In this document: positions 1 to 7,069 of the stretch, piece by piece
How positions within the stretch are numbered: the stretch's first letter is position 1
How the letters are laid out: the number at the start of each line of letters is the position of its first letter
Assembly (NCBI GenBank): GCA_016781725.1
Contig: JADDPU010000281.1
Coordinates: 3,935 to 16,735, forward strand
From: Rubrobacter sp.
GTDB taxonomy: Bacteria; Actinomycetota; Rubrobacteria; Rubrobacterales; Rubrobacteraceae
DNA: 12,801 nucleotides
Direction of reading: 5' to 3'
The notes under the pieces: generated by a model
What the model was told of the DNA's origin: nothing
Database searches by the model: none
What the model saw: only the letters and a program-made list of their open reading frames with translations
Made by a program: the position numbers and the translations under genes

Positions 1-456
1 CGGCTGACCGCCGCGCTGGGCGACGAGGTAGTCGCCGTCCACCACGTCGGCAGCACCGCCATACCTGGGATAAGCGCCAAGCCGATCATCGACATCCTGC
101 TCGAGGTGCGCAAGGTCGAGAGGCTGGATGATCTTGGCCCGGAGATGAGCGGGCTCGGCTACGAGGCCAAAGGCGAGTTCGGCCTGCCCGGAAGGCGCTT
201 CTTCGTCAAGCACGCGGGCGAGCTCCGGACGCACCAGATCCACGCCTACACGACCGGCAACCCCGAGCTGGAGCGGCACCTGGCCTTCAGGGACTACATG
301 ATCTCCCACCCCGAAGACGCGGAGGCCTACGGCCGGTTGAAGGAAGAGCTGGCGAGGAGATTTTCAACGGACATAGAAGGCTACATGGACGGCAAGGACG
401 CCTTTATCAAGGAGATGGAGAGAAGAGCCCTGGCCTGGAGCCGTGCCCGAAGGTGA
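1..456 (+). CDS. GrpB family protein, 3' part (5' end outside window)
   Basis: The reading frame is open from base 1 to a TGA at 454-456, giving the last 151 residues of a protein whose start lies upstream of the window. Near its left end is the GrpB signature HHVGSTAIPGISAKPIIDI (about residues 14-32 of the fragment), which in this family belongs to a nucleotidyltransferase-like fold. The C-terminal part (HLAFRDYM, then a YGRLKEELARRF-like helix and a YMDGKDAFI stretch) also follows the usual GrpB layout. The in-frame GTG at 106 is internal to the conserved core and is not a start. The cellular role of GrpB proteins is poorly known, so no reaction is assigned. The gene ends 28 bases before the sugar-acid kinase and could share its transcript, but nothing links it to that pathway. 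Family assignment is firm; function is open. Confidence 0.85.
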   Translation, partial: RLTAALGDEVVAVHHVGSTAIPGISAKPIIDILLEVRKVERLDDLGPEMSGLGYEAKGEFGLPGRRFFVKHAGELRTHQIHAYTTGNPELERHLAFRDYMISHPEDAEAYGRLKEELARRFSTDIEGYMDGKDAFIKEMERRALAWSRARR

Positions 457-484
457 TCTATACCCGCCCGACTCTCATCAGGCG

Positions 485-1678
485 ATGCGCGTAGCAGTAA
501 TCGCCGACGACCTCACCGGCGCCGCCGACACCGGCGTCCAGCTAGTCCGCGCCGGCTACCGGACCGCCGTGATCTTCCACGGGGAGGAGATACCAGCCGC
601 CGGCTTCGACGCCGTCTCCCTCGACACCGACTCCCGGACGAGGCCGGCCGGCTTCGCCGCCAAACGGGTAGTCGAGGCCGCGCAAGCCGCCCGCGACGCC
701 CGCGTCGTCTACAAGAAGCTCGACTCTACCCTCCGGGGCAACGTCGCCGCGGAGCTCTCGGCTGCCCTGGGCGCGACCGGCCGCACACACCTCGTCGTCG
801 CGCCCGCCTTCCCCGCCGCCGGGCGCACCACGGTGGGCGGCGTGCAACTGGTCCGCGGCGTCCCCGTCCACGAGACCGAGGTGCGGAACGACCTCCGCAC
901 GCCAGTCCGCGAGGGCCACATCCCGACGCTGCTACGAGGGTCCTTCCCCTCCGTCGCCACCCTCGGCGTCGAGGACCTCGCCGACCCGGAGAAGGTCAGA
1001 CGGACCCTGGAGGAGGCGGGGTGCGTGATCGCCGACGCGGAGCGCGACGCGGACCTCGAGGCGCTCGTGCGGGCGTTGCCTGACCCGTCCGCCGCGTTGT
1101 GGGCGGGCTCGGCGGGGCTCGCGCTCGCGCTCGGTGGGGTCTACCCGGGGCCCCGGTCCGGAGAGGTGTTATCTGTGCCCCCGCCGGTTCGCCGGGTGCT
1201 GGTAGTGATCGGGAGCCTCAGCGGGGTCTCGCGGGAGCAGCTGCGACGGCTGGTCGAGGAGTACGGGGAGGTGGCGGTGCCCGTCCACGCCGACCGCCGC
1301 GGCGCGGTGGAGGAGGCGGCGGAGATCGCGGGCGGCGTGCTCTCTAGGGGTGCGTGCGCGGTCGTTCACTCACCGGGGAGGCGGGGCGGGGGACCGGTGA
1401 TCAGGTCGCTGGCCGAGGTCGCGGCCCGGCTCTCCGGTCGGGGGCTCTTCGACGCGCTGGTGATGACGGGGGGTTCCACGGCGGTCCGGGTGGCGCTCGG
1501 GCTCGGCGCATCGGGCATCCGGCTCGGGGGGGAGGTGGAGGCCGGCGTCCCCTGGGGGACCCTGATCGGCCCCGACCCTTACAGGGTAGTCACCAAGGCC
1601 GGGGGCTTCGGCGGACCGGATACACTGGTGGGAGTAGTGAGATCGCTCGTCGAGAGCGGGGAGGAGCAGGAGCCATGA
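485..1678 (+). CDS. Four-carbon acid sugar kinase family protein (DUF1537)
   Basis: This 397-residue protein is an ATP-dependent kinase of the DUF1537 family, which phosphorylates the 4-hydroxyl of tetronates such as threonate or erythronate (OtnK, DtnK and LtnK are characterised members). The N-terminal substrate domain opens with VIADDLTGAADTG (DDLTGA at 8-13) and has the family motif KKLDSTLRGN at 77-86. The C-terminal nucleotide-binding domain has GGST at 329-332, the GEVEAGVPWG loop at 349-358 and TKAGGFG at 370-376. The ATG at 485 is chosen because the conserved N-terminus begins there; an in-frame GTG at 443 would add 14 unconserved residues and overlap the GrpB frame. The Shine-Dalgarno before 485 is weak. 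The stop overlaps the next start by 4 bases (ATGA), so translation is coupled to the pdxA2-like gene. The exact substrate (D- or L-threonate, erythronate) cannot be read from motifs alone. Confidence 0.9.
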   Translation: MRVAVIADDLTGAADTGVQLVRAGYRTAVIFHGEEIPAAGFDAVSLDTDSRTRPAGFAAKRVVEAAQAARDARVVYKKLDSTLRGNVAAELSAALGATGRTHLVVAPAFPAAGRTTVGGVQLVRGVPVHETEVRNDLRTPVREGHIPTLLRGSFPSVATLGVEDLADPEKVRRTLEEAGCVIADAERDADLEALVRALPDPSAALWAGSAGLALALGGVYPGPRSGEVLSVPPPVRRVLVVIGSLSGVSREQLRRLVEEYGEVAVPVHADRRGAVEEAAEIAGGVLSRGACAVVHSPGRRGGGPVIRSLAEVAARLSGRGLFDALVMTGGSTAVRVALGLGASGIRLGGEVEAGVPWGTLIGPDPYRVVTKAGGFGGPDTLVGVVRSLVESGEEQEP

Positions 1679-2673
1679 CGCCACCCCTCGTAGCCGTCAC
1701 GATGGGAGACCCGGCCGGCATCGGGCCCGAGATAATCGCCCGCGCCTTCGCCGACCCCGACTTCCGGCGCGAGAACCGCGCCCTCGTAGTCGGCGACGCT
1801 GGGATCCTGGAGCGGGCTATAAGGCTGCTCGGGTTGCCACTGCAGGCGAACCCCGTAGCCGAGCCCGAGGACGCGGGGTTCGAGCCCGGCACGGTCGACG
1901 TTCTCACGGAGACAGATCTCCCGGAAGACCTGCCTTTCGGTGAGCTGGACCCCCGCGCCGGCGACGCCGCCTTCCGCTACGTCGAGAGGGCGACCGAGCT
2001 CGCGGGCGCCGGCCGCGTTGCCGCCATAGCTACAGCTCCCCTCAACAAAGAGGCCATGCACCTCGCGGGGCACAAATATCCGGGGCACACCGAGATCCTG
2101 GCCGACCTCACGGGCACCAAGGACTACGCGATGATGCTCGTCACCGACGAGCTTAAGGTCATCCACGTCTCGACCCACGTCTCGCTGCGCGAGGCCATAG
2201 AGCGGGCCAGGCCCGAGCGCGAGCTTGCGGTCATCCGCCTCGCCGAAGAATCCTTGAGAAAGCTCGGCTACGAGAGGCCCAGGATCGCCGTCGCAGGCCT
2301 CAACCCCCACGCGGGGGAGAACGGGCTCTTCGGGACCGAGGACGCCGAACAGATAGCCCCGGCCGTGGCCGCCGCCGTGGAGGAGGGGATGGACGCGACG
2401 GGCCCCTGGCCCCCCGACACGGTCCTGATGCGCGCGCGGCGCGGCGAGTTCGACGTCGTCGTGGTCCAGTACCACGACCAGGGGCACATCCCGGTAAAGC
2501 TCATGGGCTTCGACACCGGCGTGAACGTTACGGTCGGCCTGCCGTTCTTCCGGACCAGCGTGGACCACGGCACCGCCTTCGACATCGCCGGCACGGGCAA
2601 GGCGGACCCGGCGAGCCTCCGGGCGGCCCTCGACCTCGCCCGCACCCTGGCGGGGGCGGAAGAGAGGAGCTAG
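1675..2673 (+). CDS. pdxA2: PdxA2-type 4-phospho-tetronate dehydrogenase/decarboxylase
   Basis: This 332-residue protein belongs to the PdxA family of NAD-dependent, metal-dependent dehydrogenases that oxidise a 3-hydroxyl and then decarboxylate. Motifs in order are GDPAGIGPEI near the N-terminus, PGHTE with H138 and T139, THVSL with H168, LNPHAGE with H212, and YHDQGHIPVK with H267. Spacing matches E. coli PdxA substrate residues H136/T137 and metal ligands H166, H211 and H266, so the active site is complete. True PdxA acts on 4-phosphohydroxythreonine in vitamin B6 synthesis. Next to a DUF1537 kinase, the paralogue PdxA2 instead converts 4-phospho-D-threonate or -erythronate to dihydroxyacetone phosphate and CO2, and that role is inferred here from context. 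The ATG at 1675 has a good upstream GAGGAGCAGGAG. The gene overlaps the kinase by 4 bases and ends 3 bases before the hydrolase. A biosynthetic PdxA role is the alternative and is less likely. Confidence 0.88.
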   Translation: MTPPLVAVTMGDPAGIGPEIIARAFADPDFRRENRALVVGDAGILERAIRLLGLPLQANPVAEPEDAGFEPGTVDVLTETDLPEDLPFGELDPRAGDAAFRYVERATELAGAGRVAAIATAPLNKEAMHLAGHKYPGHTEILADLTGTKDYAMMLVTDELKVIHVSTHVSLREAIERARPERELAVIRLAEESLRKLGYERPRIAVAGLNPHAGENGLFGTEDAEQIAPAVAAAVEEGMDATGPWPPDTVLMRARRGEFDVVVVQYHDQGHIPVKLMGFDTGVNVTVGLPFFRTSVDHGTAFDIAGTGKADPASLRAALDLARTLAGAEERS

Positions 2674-2676
2674 AGG

Positions 2677-3564
2677 GTGACGCCGAAGGCGACCACCTGG
2701 AACCACGGCCACGCCGAGGCGAACGGCATAAGGGTGCACTACGTCAGGGAAGGGTCGGGGAGGCCGCTGGTGCTGCTGCACGGCTGGCCCGAGTTCTGGT
2801 TTACGTGGCGCAAGAACATACCGGCGCTCGCGGAGCGCTTCGACGTGGTCGCCCCCGACCTGCGGGGGTTCGGGGGTTCGGACAAGCCGGGTCTGCCGGA
2901 GCCACCCGGCAGGTTACTCGACGAGCTGGTCGAGGACTTGCGCGGCCTCGCCGACGCTCTTGGCATCGAGAGGTTCGGCCTCGTGAGCCACGACGTGGGC
3001 TCCTTCGTGGCCCAGAGGTTCGCGGCGCGGTACCCGGATCGGGTGCTCGGGCTGTTCTTCTTCAACTGCGTTTATCCGGGTATCGGACGCCGCTGGCTCG
3101 AGCCGGAGAGCGTGGGGGAGATCTGGTACCAGTCGTTCCACCGGCAGCCGTGGGCCGCCGACCTCGTCGGATCGAGCCGCGAGGCGTGCGCGATCTACCT
3201 CAAGCACTTCCTCGACCACTGGGCGGCCGAGCCCGGCGTCTTCGACGAGGACTTCGAGGCCTGGGTGGACAACTTTATGCAGCCGGGGAACCTGCAAGGG
3301 GGCTTCGACTGGTACGAAGGGATCGGGGAGGCCAGGATGAAGATGATGCGCGAGGGGGCGCCCGACCTCCCGAAGCTAGAGCCTCCCGCGTACTTCCTGT
3401 GGGGGGAGAGCGACCCCATCCTGAAGGTGCGGTGGGCCGACCGGCTCGGAGACTACTTCGCCAACTTCGAGTTCGAGCGCGCCTCCGGTGCCGGGCACTT
3501 CGTCCACTACGAGAAGCCGGAGCTCGCAAACGGGCGGATCACGCGTTTCTTCTCGGGGTTGTAA
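2677..3564 (+). CDS. Alpha/beta hydrolase, epoxide hydrolase/dehalogenase-like
   Basis: This 295-residue protein is an alpha/beta-hydrolase of the epoxide hydrolase/haloalkanoate dehalogenase branch. The oxyanion motif HGWPEFW follows a strand (LVLLHGWP), and PDLRGFGGSDKP is the usual second motif. The nucleophile elbow is SHDVGS with Asp106 as the likely nucleophile, the acid is probably Asp246 in GESDP, and the base is His274 in GAGHFVHYEKP. A cap-domain FDWY tyrosine is also present. Fluoroacetate dehalogenases carry Arg directly after the Asp, and here it is Val, so that activity is unlikely. The GTG start at 2677 has GAGGAG at 2664-2669 with 7-base spacing and lies only 3 bases after the pdxA2 stop, so the gene is clearly in the operon. 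The substrate is unknown. Hydrolysis of a lactone or ester that releases a sugar acid would fit the context, but an Asp nucleophile is more typical of epoxides and halides. Confidence 0.85.
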   Translation: MTPKATTWNHGHAEANGIRVHYVREGSGRPLVLLHGWPEFWFTWRKNIPALAERFDVVAPDLRGFGGSDKPGLPEPPGRLLDELVEDLRGLADALGIERFGLVSHDVGSFVAQRFAARYPDRVLGLFFFNCVYPGIGRRWLEPESVGEIWYQSFHRQPWAADLVGSSREACAIYLKHFLDHWAAEPGVFDEDFEAWVDNFMQPGNLQGGFDWYEGIGEARMKMMREGAPDLPKLEPPAYFLWGESDPILKVRWADRLGDYFANFEFERASGAGHFVHYEKPELANGRITRFFSGL

Positions 3565-3584
3565 AGTATATGGCGTAAGAGAGC

Positions 3585-3592
3585 GAGAGGAG
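3585..3592 (+). promoter_or_regulatory. Shine-Dalgarno that fixes the LarA-like start
   Basis: GAGAGGAG lies 6 bases before the GTG at 3599. The reading frame stays open further upstream (to a possible start at 3488), but that part overlaps the end of the hydrolase and has no family similarity. This site is therefore the reason for choosing GTG 3599. Confidence 0.7.
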
Positions 3593-3598
3593 TCGACG

Positions 3599-4849
3599 GT
3601 GGCGTTCCCGAAGGTGGTTCAGGTCAGGCAGAGGTTCCCGAGGCCGCGCGTCGAGAGCGTCGGGGCGGCCCTGCGGGAGCAACTAGGGCGCGAGGAGATA
3701 GCCGGCGCCATCAGGCCAGGCATGAGCGTCGCGCTCACCGCGGGGAGCAGGGGGATAGCGGAGATACACGAGATCCTGCGCTCCATCGTCGCCACCCTCA
3801 AGGAGATGGGGGCCGAGCCCTTTATAGTGCCGGCGATGGGGAGCCACGGCGGGGCGACTGCCGAGGGGCAGGTCGAGATCCTCGAGTCTTTGGGCGTAAC
3901 GGAGGAATTTTGCGGCGCCCCGATCCGGTCCTCCATGGAGGTCGTCGAGCTCGGGGAGACGGAGCGCGGGGTGCCCGTGTACATGGACAGGATCGCCTCG
4001 GAGGCGGACGGGGTGGTGCTGGTCAACCGCATCAAGGCTCACACGGACTTCCGCTCCACCGTCGAGAGCGGCCTCCTGAAGATGGCCTCCATCGGTCTCG
4101 GCAAGCACAAGCAGGCGCTGGCCCTGCACGGCTACGGGGTGCGGGGCATCCGCGATTTCATGGCCGAGGTGGGCGAGAAGGTGCTCGAATCTGGCCACAT
4201 CCTCTTCGGCGTCGGGGTCGTCGAGAACGCCTACGACGAGCCGGCGATAATAGAGGCGATACCGCCCCGGGAGATCCCCCGGCGCGAGGCGGAGCTGCTC
4301 GCCGGGTACATGGAGATGATGCCGAGCCTCCCGGTCTCGGACGTGGACATACTCTACGTGGACGCTCTGGGCAAGAACTACTCGGGGACGGGGATGGACA
4401 CCAACGTGATCGGCCGCTTCCGCATCCTCGGGGTGGAGGAGCCGGAGTCGCCGCGGGTGAAATACATCATAGTCGGGGACATCAGCCGCGAGTCGCACGG
4501 CAACGCCCTCGGGATGGGGCTGGCGGACCTGACGACGCGGCGGCTGGCCGAGCAGATCGACCGCAAGGCGATGAACGCCAACGTCGTAACCAGCACCTTC
4601 CTAGAGCGGGCGAAGGTCCCTATGGTCCTCGAAGACGATCGCGAGGCGCTCGAGACCGCGATTCGTTGCAACTGGGGGGTCCCACCGGAGGAGACGCGCT
4701 TCGTGCGCATCCCCAACACGCTGCACCTGGAGTACCTCTACGTCTCCGAGAACCTCGTCGACGAGGTCCTGAGAAACGCCGACGCCGAGGTCGTGGGCGA
4801 CCCGGAGGAGCTGCGCTTCGACGCCGACGGGTACCTCGAGGCTTTCTAG
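3599..4849 (+). CDS. LarA-superfamily (DUF2088) nickel-pincer racemase/epimerase homologue
   Basis: This 416-residue protein resembles lactate racemase LarA, which uses a covalently bound nickel-pincer nucleotide to move a hydride at C2 of 2-hydroxy acids. The N-terminal half has an AGSRG loop (R51), an AMGSHGGATAEG loop (H83), RIKAHTDF (H148), SGLLKMASIG (K161) and LALHG (H177). These match L. plantarum LarA R75, H108, H174, K184 (the cofactor lysine) and H200 in order. Spacing is nearly the same: 32 against 33, 65 against 66, 13 against 10, and 16 against 16. The second half (ALGKNYSGTGMDTNVIGR) fits the long members of the superfamily. The start is GTG 3599, with GAGAGGAG 6 bases before it. 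It lies 34 bases after the hydrolase and 7 before the cyclase gene. The cofactor genes larB, larC and larE are not in the window. The substrate is unknown; the operon suggests a tetronate or related sugar acid. The superfamily call is strong and the reaction is inferred. Confidence 0.82.
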   Translation: MAFPKVVQVRQRFPRPRVESVGAALREQLGREEIAGAIRPGMSVALTAGSRGIAEIHEILRSIVATLKEMGAEPFIVPAMGSHGGATAEGQVEILESLGVTEEFCGAPIRSSMEVVELGETERGVPVYMDRIASEADGVVLVNRIKAHTDFRSTVESGLLKMASIGLGKHKQALALHGYGVRGIRDFMAEVGEKVLESGHILFGVGVVENAYDEPAIIEAIPPREIPRREAELLAGYMEMMPSLPVSDVDILYVDALGKNYSGTGMDTNVIGRFRILGVEEPESPRVKYIIVGDISRESHGNALGMGLADLTTRRLAEQIDRKAMNANVVTSTFLERAKVPMVLEDDREALETAIRCNWGVPPEETRFVRIPNTLHLEYLYVSENLVDEVLRNADAEVVGDPEELRFDADGYLEAF

Positions 4850-4856
4850 CTTAGCG

Positions 4857-5660
4857 ATGGACCCGAACGCTCTCTCCGCGGCGCGCGTGGTGGACCTCTC
4901 CCTGACCGTCTCCGAGCGGCTGCCGGGGACGTGGCCCGGGCACATGACCTACGCCCACCACAACTGGAACTGGTTCGCCGAGGCCGAGGGCCCGACCGGG
5001 GTGACCCGCAGCGCCGCCCCCTACCAGACCAACTTCGTGGTCATGGACGAGCACTGCGGCACCCACTTCGACGCCCCTACCCACTTCGTCCCGCCCGAAG
5101 GCTCGGGTCTACCCCTCGCAGGTCCCCTCGGCGCCCAGAGCGGCGACAGGGTTCCTCTGGGGGACCTGATGGGACCGGCGGCCGTCGTGGACGTGCGGCC
5201 CCTCGCCGAAGGGGGAGAGCCGGGCGTGAGCCCGTTTATCCGGCCCGACCACGTCCGGGTGTGGGAGAGAGAGCACGGGGCCGTGAGAGAGGGGGAGGTC
5301 GTGCTCTTCAGGACCGGCTGGGACCGCTACTACGTAGAGGGCGAGGAGGGCGAGAGGTACATGCACGGCCCGCTCGTGACCGGCGAGTTCCCGGGCTGGC
5401 CTGCCCCCTCGCCCGAGACGGTCGTATACCTCGACGAGCGCGGCGTGAAGACCGTCGGGATCGACGCCCCGAGCATCGGGAGCGCCCACGACCCCGTTCC
5501 CGTGCATCAGGAGGGTCTGGGACGCGGGATGCGCTACGTCGAGATCCTGACGAACCTCGGGGAGCTGCCGGTGCGCGGGGCCTTTTTCGTGTTCTTGCCG
5601 GTGAAGATAGCGCGCTCCTCAGGCGGACCTGGCCGGGCGGTGGCGCTGGTACCGGGATAA
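4857..5660 (+). CDS. Cyclase family protein (KynB-like metal-dependent hydrolase)
   Basis: This 267-residue protein belongs to the cyclase/kynurenine-formamidase-like family (PF04199 type). The metal-binding motif EHCGTHFDAPTHF supplies H66, H70, D72 and H76. Further on, GIDAPSI leads into a segment with H217 (PVHQEG), and E229 lies in VEILTNL, completing the ligand set expected from KynB structures. No signal peptide or membrane segment is seen, so it is cytoplasmic. The ATG at 4857 is 7 bases after the previous stop with only a weak ribosome binding site (GAGG about 16 bases upstream), so translational coupling is likely. Family members hydrolyse amides, esters or lactones. No other kynurenine-pathway gene is nearby, so formamidase activity is doubtful. 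In this operon a sugar-acid lactone is a plausible substrate, but that is inference only. It is the last gene before a 179-base non-coding stretch. Confidence 0.85.
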   Translation: MDPNALSAARVVDLSLTVSERLPGTWPGHMTYAHHNWNWFAEAEGPTGVTRSAAPYQTNFVVMDEHCGTHFDAPTHFVPPEGSGLPLAGPLGAQSGDRVPLGDLMGPAAVVDVRPLAEGGEPGVSPFIRPDHVRVWEREHGAVREGEVVLFRTGWDRYYVEGEEGERYMHGPLVTGEFPGWPAPSPETVVYLDERGVKTVGIDAPSIGSAHDPVPVHQEGLGRGMRYVEILTNLGELPVRGAFFVFLPVKIARSSGGPGRAVALVPG

Positions 5661-5708
5661 GGGGTGAGCCTGGGAGGTGAGGCGGGCGAGCCCGGCGCGA
5701 ACCGGGGT

Positions 5709-5755
5709 CCGGAGGACGCGATCGAGCGGATGCGGGGTTGAGCGCTCCTCCGGGC
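5709..5755 (+). terminator. Inverted repeat after the catabolic operon, possible terminator
   Basis: CCGGAGG at 5710-5716 is exactly complementary to CCTCCGG at 5748-5754. An outer T-G wobble and an inner CGC (5718-5720) with GCG (5743-5745) add to the stem, and about 22 bases are left in the loop. It lies 49 bases after the last operon stop, but no T tract follows. A factor-assisted terminator or an operator for the next gene are both possible. Confidence 0.3.
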
Positions 5756-5797
5756 TACTAGCAGGCGGCCCCTCCGGGGTGGCCCCGTTCGGCGGCG

Positions 5798-5803
5798 TAG
5801 AAT
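5798..5803 (+). promoter_or_regulatory. moeA: Possible -10 box (TAGAAT) for moeA
   Basis: TAGAAT stands out in very GC-rich surroundings 36 bases before the moeA GTG. The same hexamer is used in the clear promoter at 12734-12739. No convincing -35 box is present at 16-18 bases upstream, so the call is tentative. Confidence 0.35.
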
Positions 5804-5816
5804 ACCCCGGAGAGGT

Positions 5817-5833
5817 TTCCGTCACGGAAGAGG
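5817..5833 (+). promoter_or_regulatory. moeA: moeA Shine-Dalgarno partly inside a hairpin
   Basis: GGAAGAGG at 5826-5833, 6 bases before GTG 5840, is the ribosome binding site. Its first half pairs in TTCCG (5817-5821), loop TCA, CGGAA (5825-5829). The 5-bp stem could modestly lower moeA translation. No molybdenum-cofactor riboswitch is recognisable, since the leader is too short and lacks its structure. Confidence 0.4.
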
Positions 5834-5839
5834 TGTGAG

Positions 5840-7069
5840 GTGCAACTTTTCGAGAGACTAATCGAGTATTCGGAGGCCGAGCGGCTGGTCCTCCAGAGCA
5901 CGCCGCGGTTGCCGGTAGAGGAGATGCCGCTCGGGGAGGCCCTCGGGCTCGCGCTGGCGCGGGACCTCGAGGCCACTACCGACTCGCCGCCCTTCGACAA
6001 CTCGGCGGTGGACGGGTTCGCGATCCGGAGCGCCGACGCCGCGGTCGGACGGGTCTTTCCCGTGGTGGACGAGGCGCCGGCAGGACGGCCTGCCCGTAAG
6101 AGCGTAGGGGAGGGCGAGGCCGTCAAGATATTCACCGGCGGCGTCATCCCCGACGGGGCCGACGCGGTGGTCATGGTCGAGAACACCTCCGGCTGGGGCG
6201 AGAGCTTCGAGCTGGGGAAGGTGCCTTCCCCTGGCAACAATATTCGTCTGGCCGGGGAAGATACGCGCAGGGGAGAGGTGATCCTGCGCGAAGGGACGGA
6301 AGTCGGGGCGCCCGGGATAGCCCTGGCCGCAACGCAGGGCTACGGCGCGCTGCCGGTCTACCGCAGGCCAAAGGTCGTCGTGCTCTCGACCGGGACCGAG
6401 CTCGTGGAGCCCGGAACGCGGGGGCTCTCGCCGGGTGAGATCTTCGACTCCAACTCCTACGCCATCGTCGCCGCCGCTACCGAGGCCGGCGCCGAGGCCC
6501 GCCGCCTCTACGCGGCCTCCGACGAGGCGAGCGCTCTGCGCTCCGCCATAGAAGAGGCCCTGGAGACGGCGGACGTGGTCGTGACGAGCGGCGGGGTCTC
6601 CGTGGGCGAGAAGGACCTGGTCAAGAGCACGATGCTCGACCTCGGCGTGGAGCAGGTCTTCTGGGGCGTCAAGTTCAAGCCGGGCAAGCCCCTCTTCTAC
6701 GGCACGCGGGGCGAGACGCGCCTCTTCGGGCTCCCCGGCAACCCGGTCTCCGCGATGGTCTGCTTCGACCTCTTCGTCAGGCCCGCTCTGATGGAGATGA
6801 TGGGCCGCAGGGACCGGCGCAGGCCGCGCATAGCCGTCTATTTCGAGCGGGACATCGTCAACAAGTTCGGGCGACTGCACGCCATGAGGGTGAGCCTCAC
6901 CAGGACGGAGAGAGGCTGGCTGGCCGAGTCCGTCGGCGCCCAAGGCTCGGGGCTCGTAAGCTCGCTCACCAAGGCCGACGCCCTGGCCCTCATAGGCCCC
7001 GCCGCCGAAGGCATATCGGCCGGGGAGCCCGTCGAAGCGATAGTGCTGCGCGACGAGAAGCTGTTCTGA
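5840..7069 (+). CDS. moeA: Molybdopterin molybdenumtransferase MoeA
   Basis: This 409-residue cytoplasmic enzyme inserts molybdate into adenylylated molybdopterin, the last step of molybdenum cofactor synthesis. Family motifs appear in order: FDNSAVDGFA (D58, equivalent to E. coli D59), IFTGGVIPDGADAVVMVENT, then KVVVLSTGTELVEPG opening the MogA-like domain. These are followed by SGGVSVGEKD (D259, the second catalytic-region Asp), GVKFKPGKPLFYG and LFGLPGNPVSAM. A C-terminal beta-domain completes a normal full length. The GTG start at 5840 is supported by GGAAGAGG 6 bases upstream, and the N-terminal IEYSEAERLVLQ is typical. It stands alone, with 179 bases before it and 188 after it. No other moa/moe gene and no molybdoenzyme is in the window, so its clients cannot be named. 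Confidence 0.95.
   Translation: MQLFERLIEYSEAERLVLQSTPRLPVEEMPLGEALGLALARDLEATTDSPPFDNSAVDGFAIRSADAAVGRVFPVVDEAPAGRPARKSVGEGEAVKIFTGGVIPDGADAVVMVENTSGWGESFELGKVPSPGNNIRLAGEDTRRGEVILREGTEVGAPGIALAATQGYGALPVYRRPKVVVLSTGTELVEPGTRGLSPGEIFDSNSYAIVAAATEAGAEARRLYAASDEASALRSAIEEALETADVVVTSGGVSVGEKDLVKSTMLDLGVEQVFWGVKFKPGKPLFYGTRGETRLFGLPGNPVSAMVCFDLFVRPALMEMMGRRDRRRPRIAVYFERDIVNKFGRLHAMRVSLTRTERGWLAESVGAQGSGLVSSLTKADALALIGPAAEGISAGEPVEAIVLRDEKLF

Noticed and set aside
443..484. GTG 443 as the kinase start
   Set aside because: It would add 14 residues with no conservation, overlap the GrpB gene and lacks a usable ribosome binding site; the DUF1537 N-terminus begins at ATG 485.
1579..2781. 400-residue open frame on the - strand across pdxA2
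   Set aside because: It is a mirror of the G/C third-position bias of pdxA2 and the hydrolase. The translation has no recognisable motif, and the + strand has a complete PdxA active site.
3561..3577. A/T-rich GTAAAGTATATGG as an internal promoter
   Set aside because: No -35 partner at a fitting distance was found, and the surrounding genes are closely packed in one operon.
2805..3578. Arg/Gly-rich alternative + frames inside the hydrolase, LarA-like, cyclase and nuclease genes
   Set aside because: Such Arg/Gly/Ala-rich frames are the usual by-product of GC-rich coding DNA; each lies wholly or almost wholly within a better supported gene.
3488..3598. Upstream start for the LarA-like gene
   Set aside because: The extra segment overlaps the end of the hydrolase in another frame and is not LarA-like; a strong Shine-Dalgarno precedes GTG 3599.
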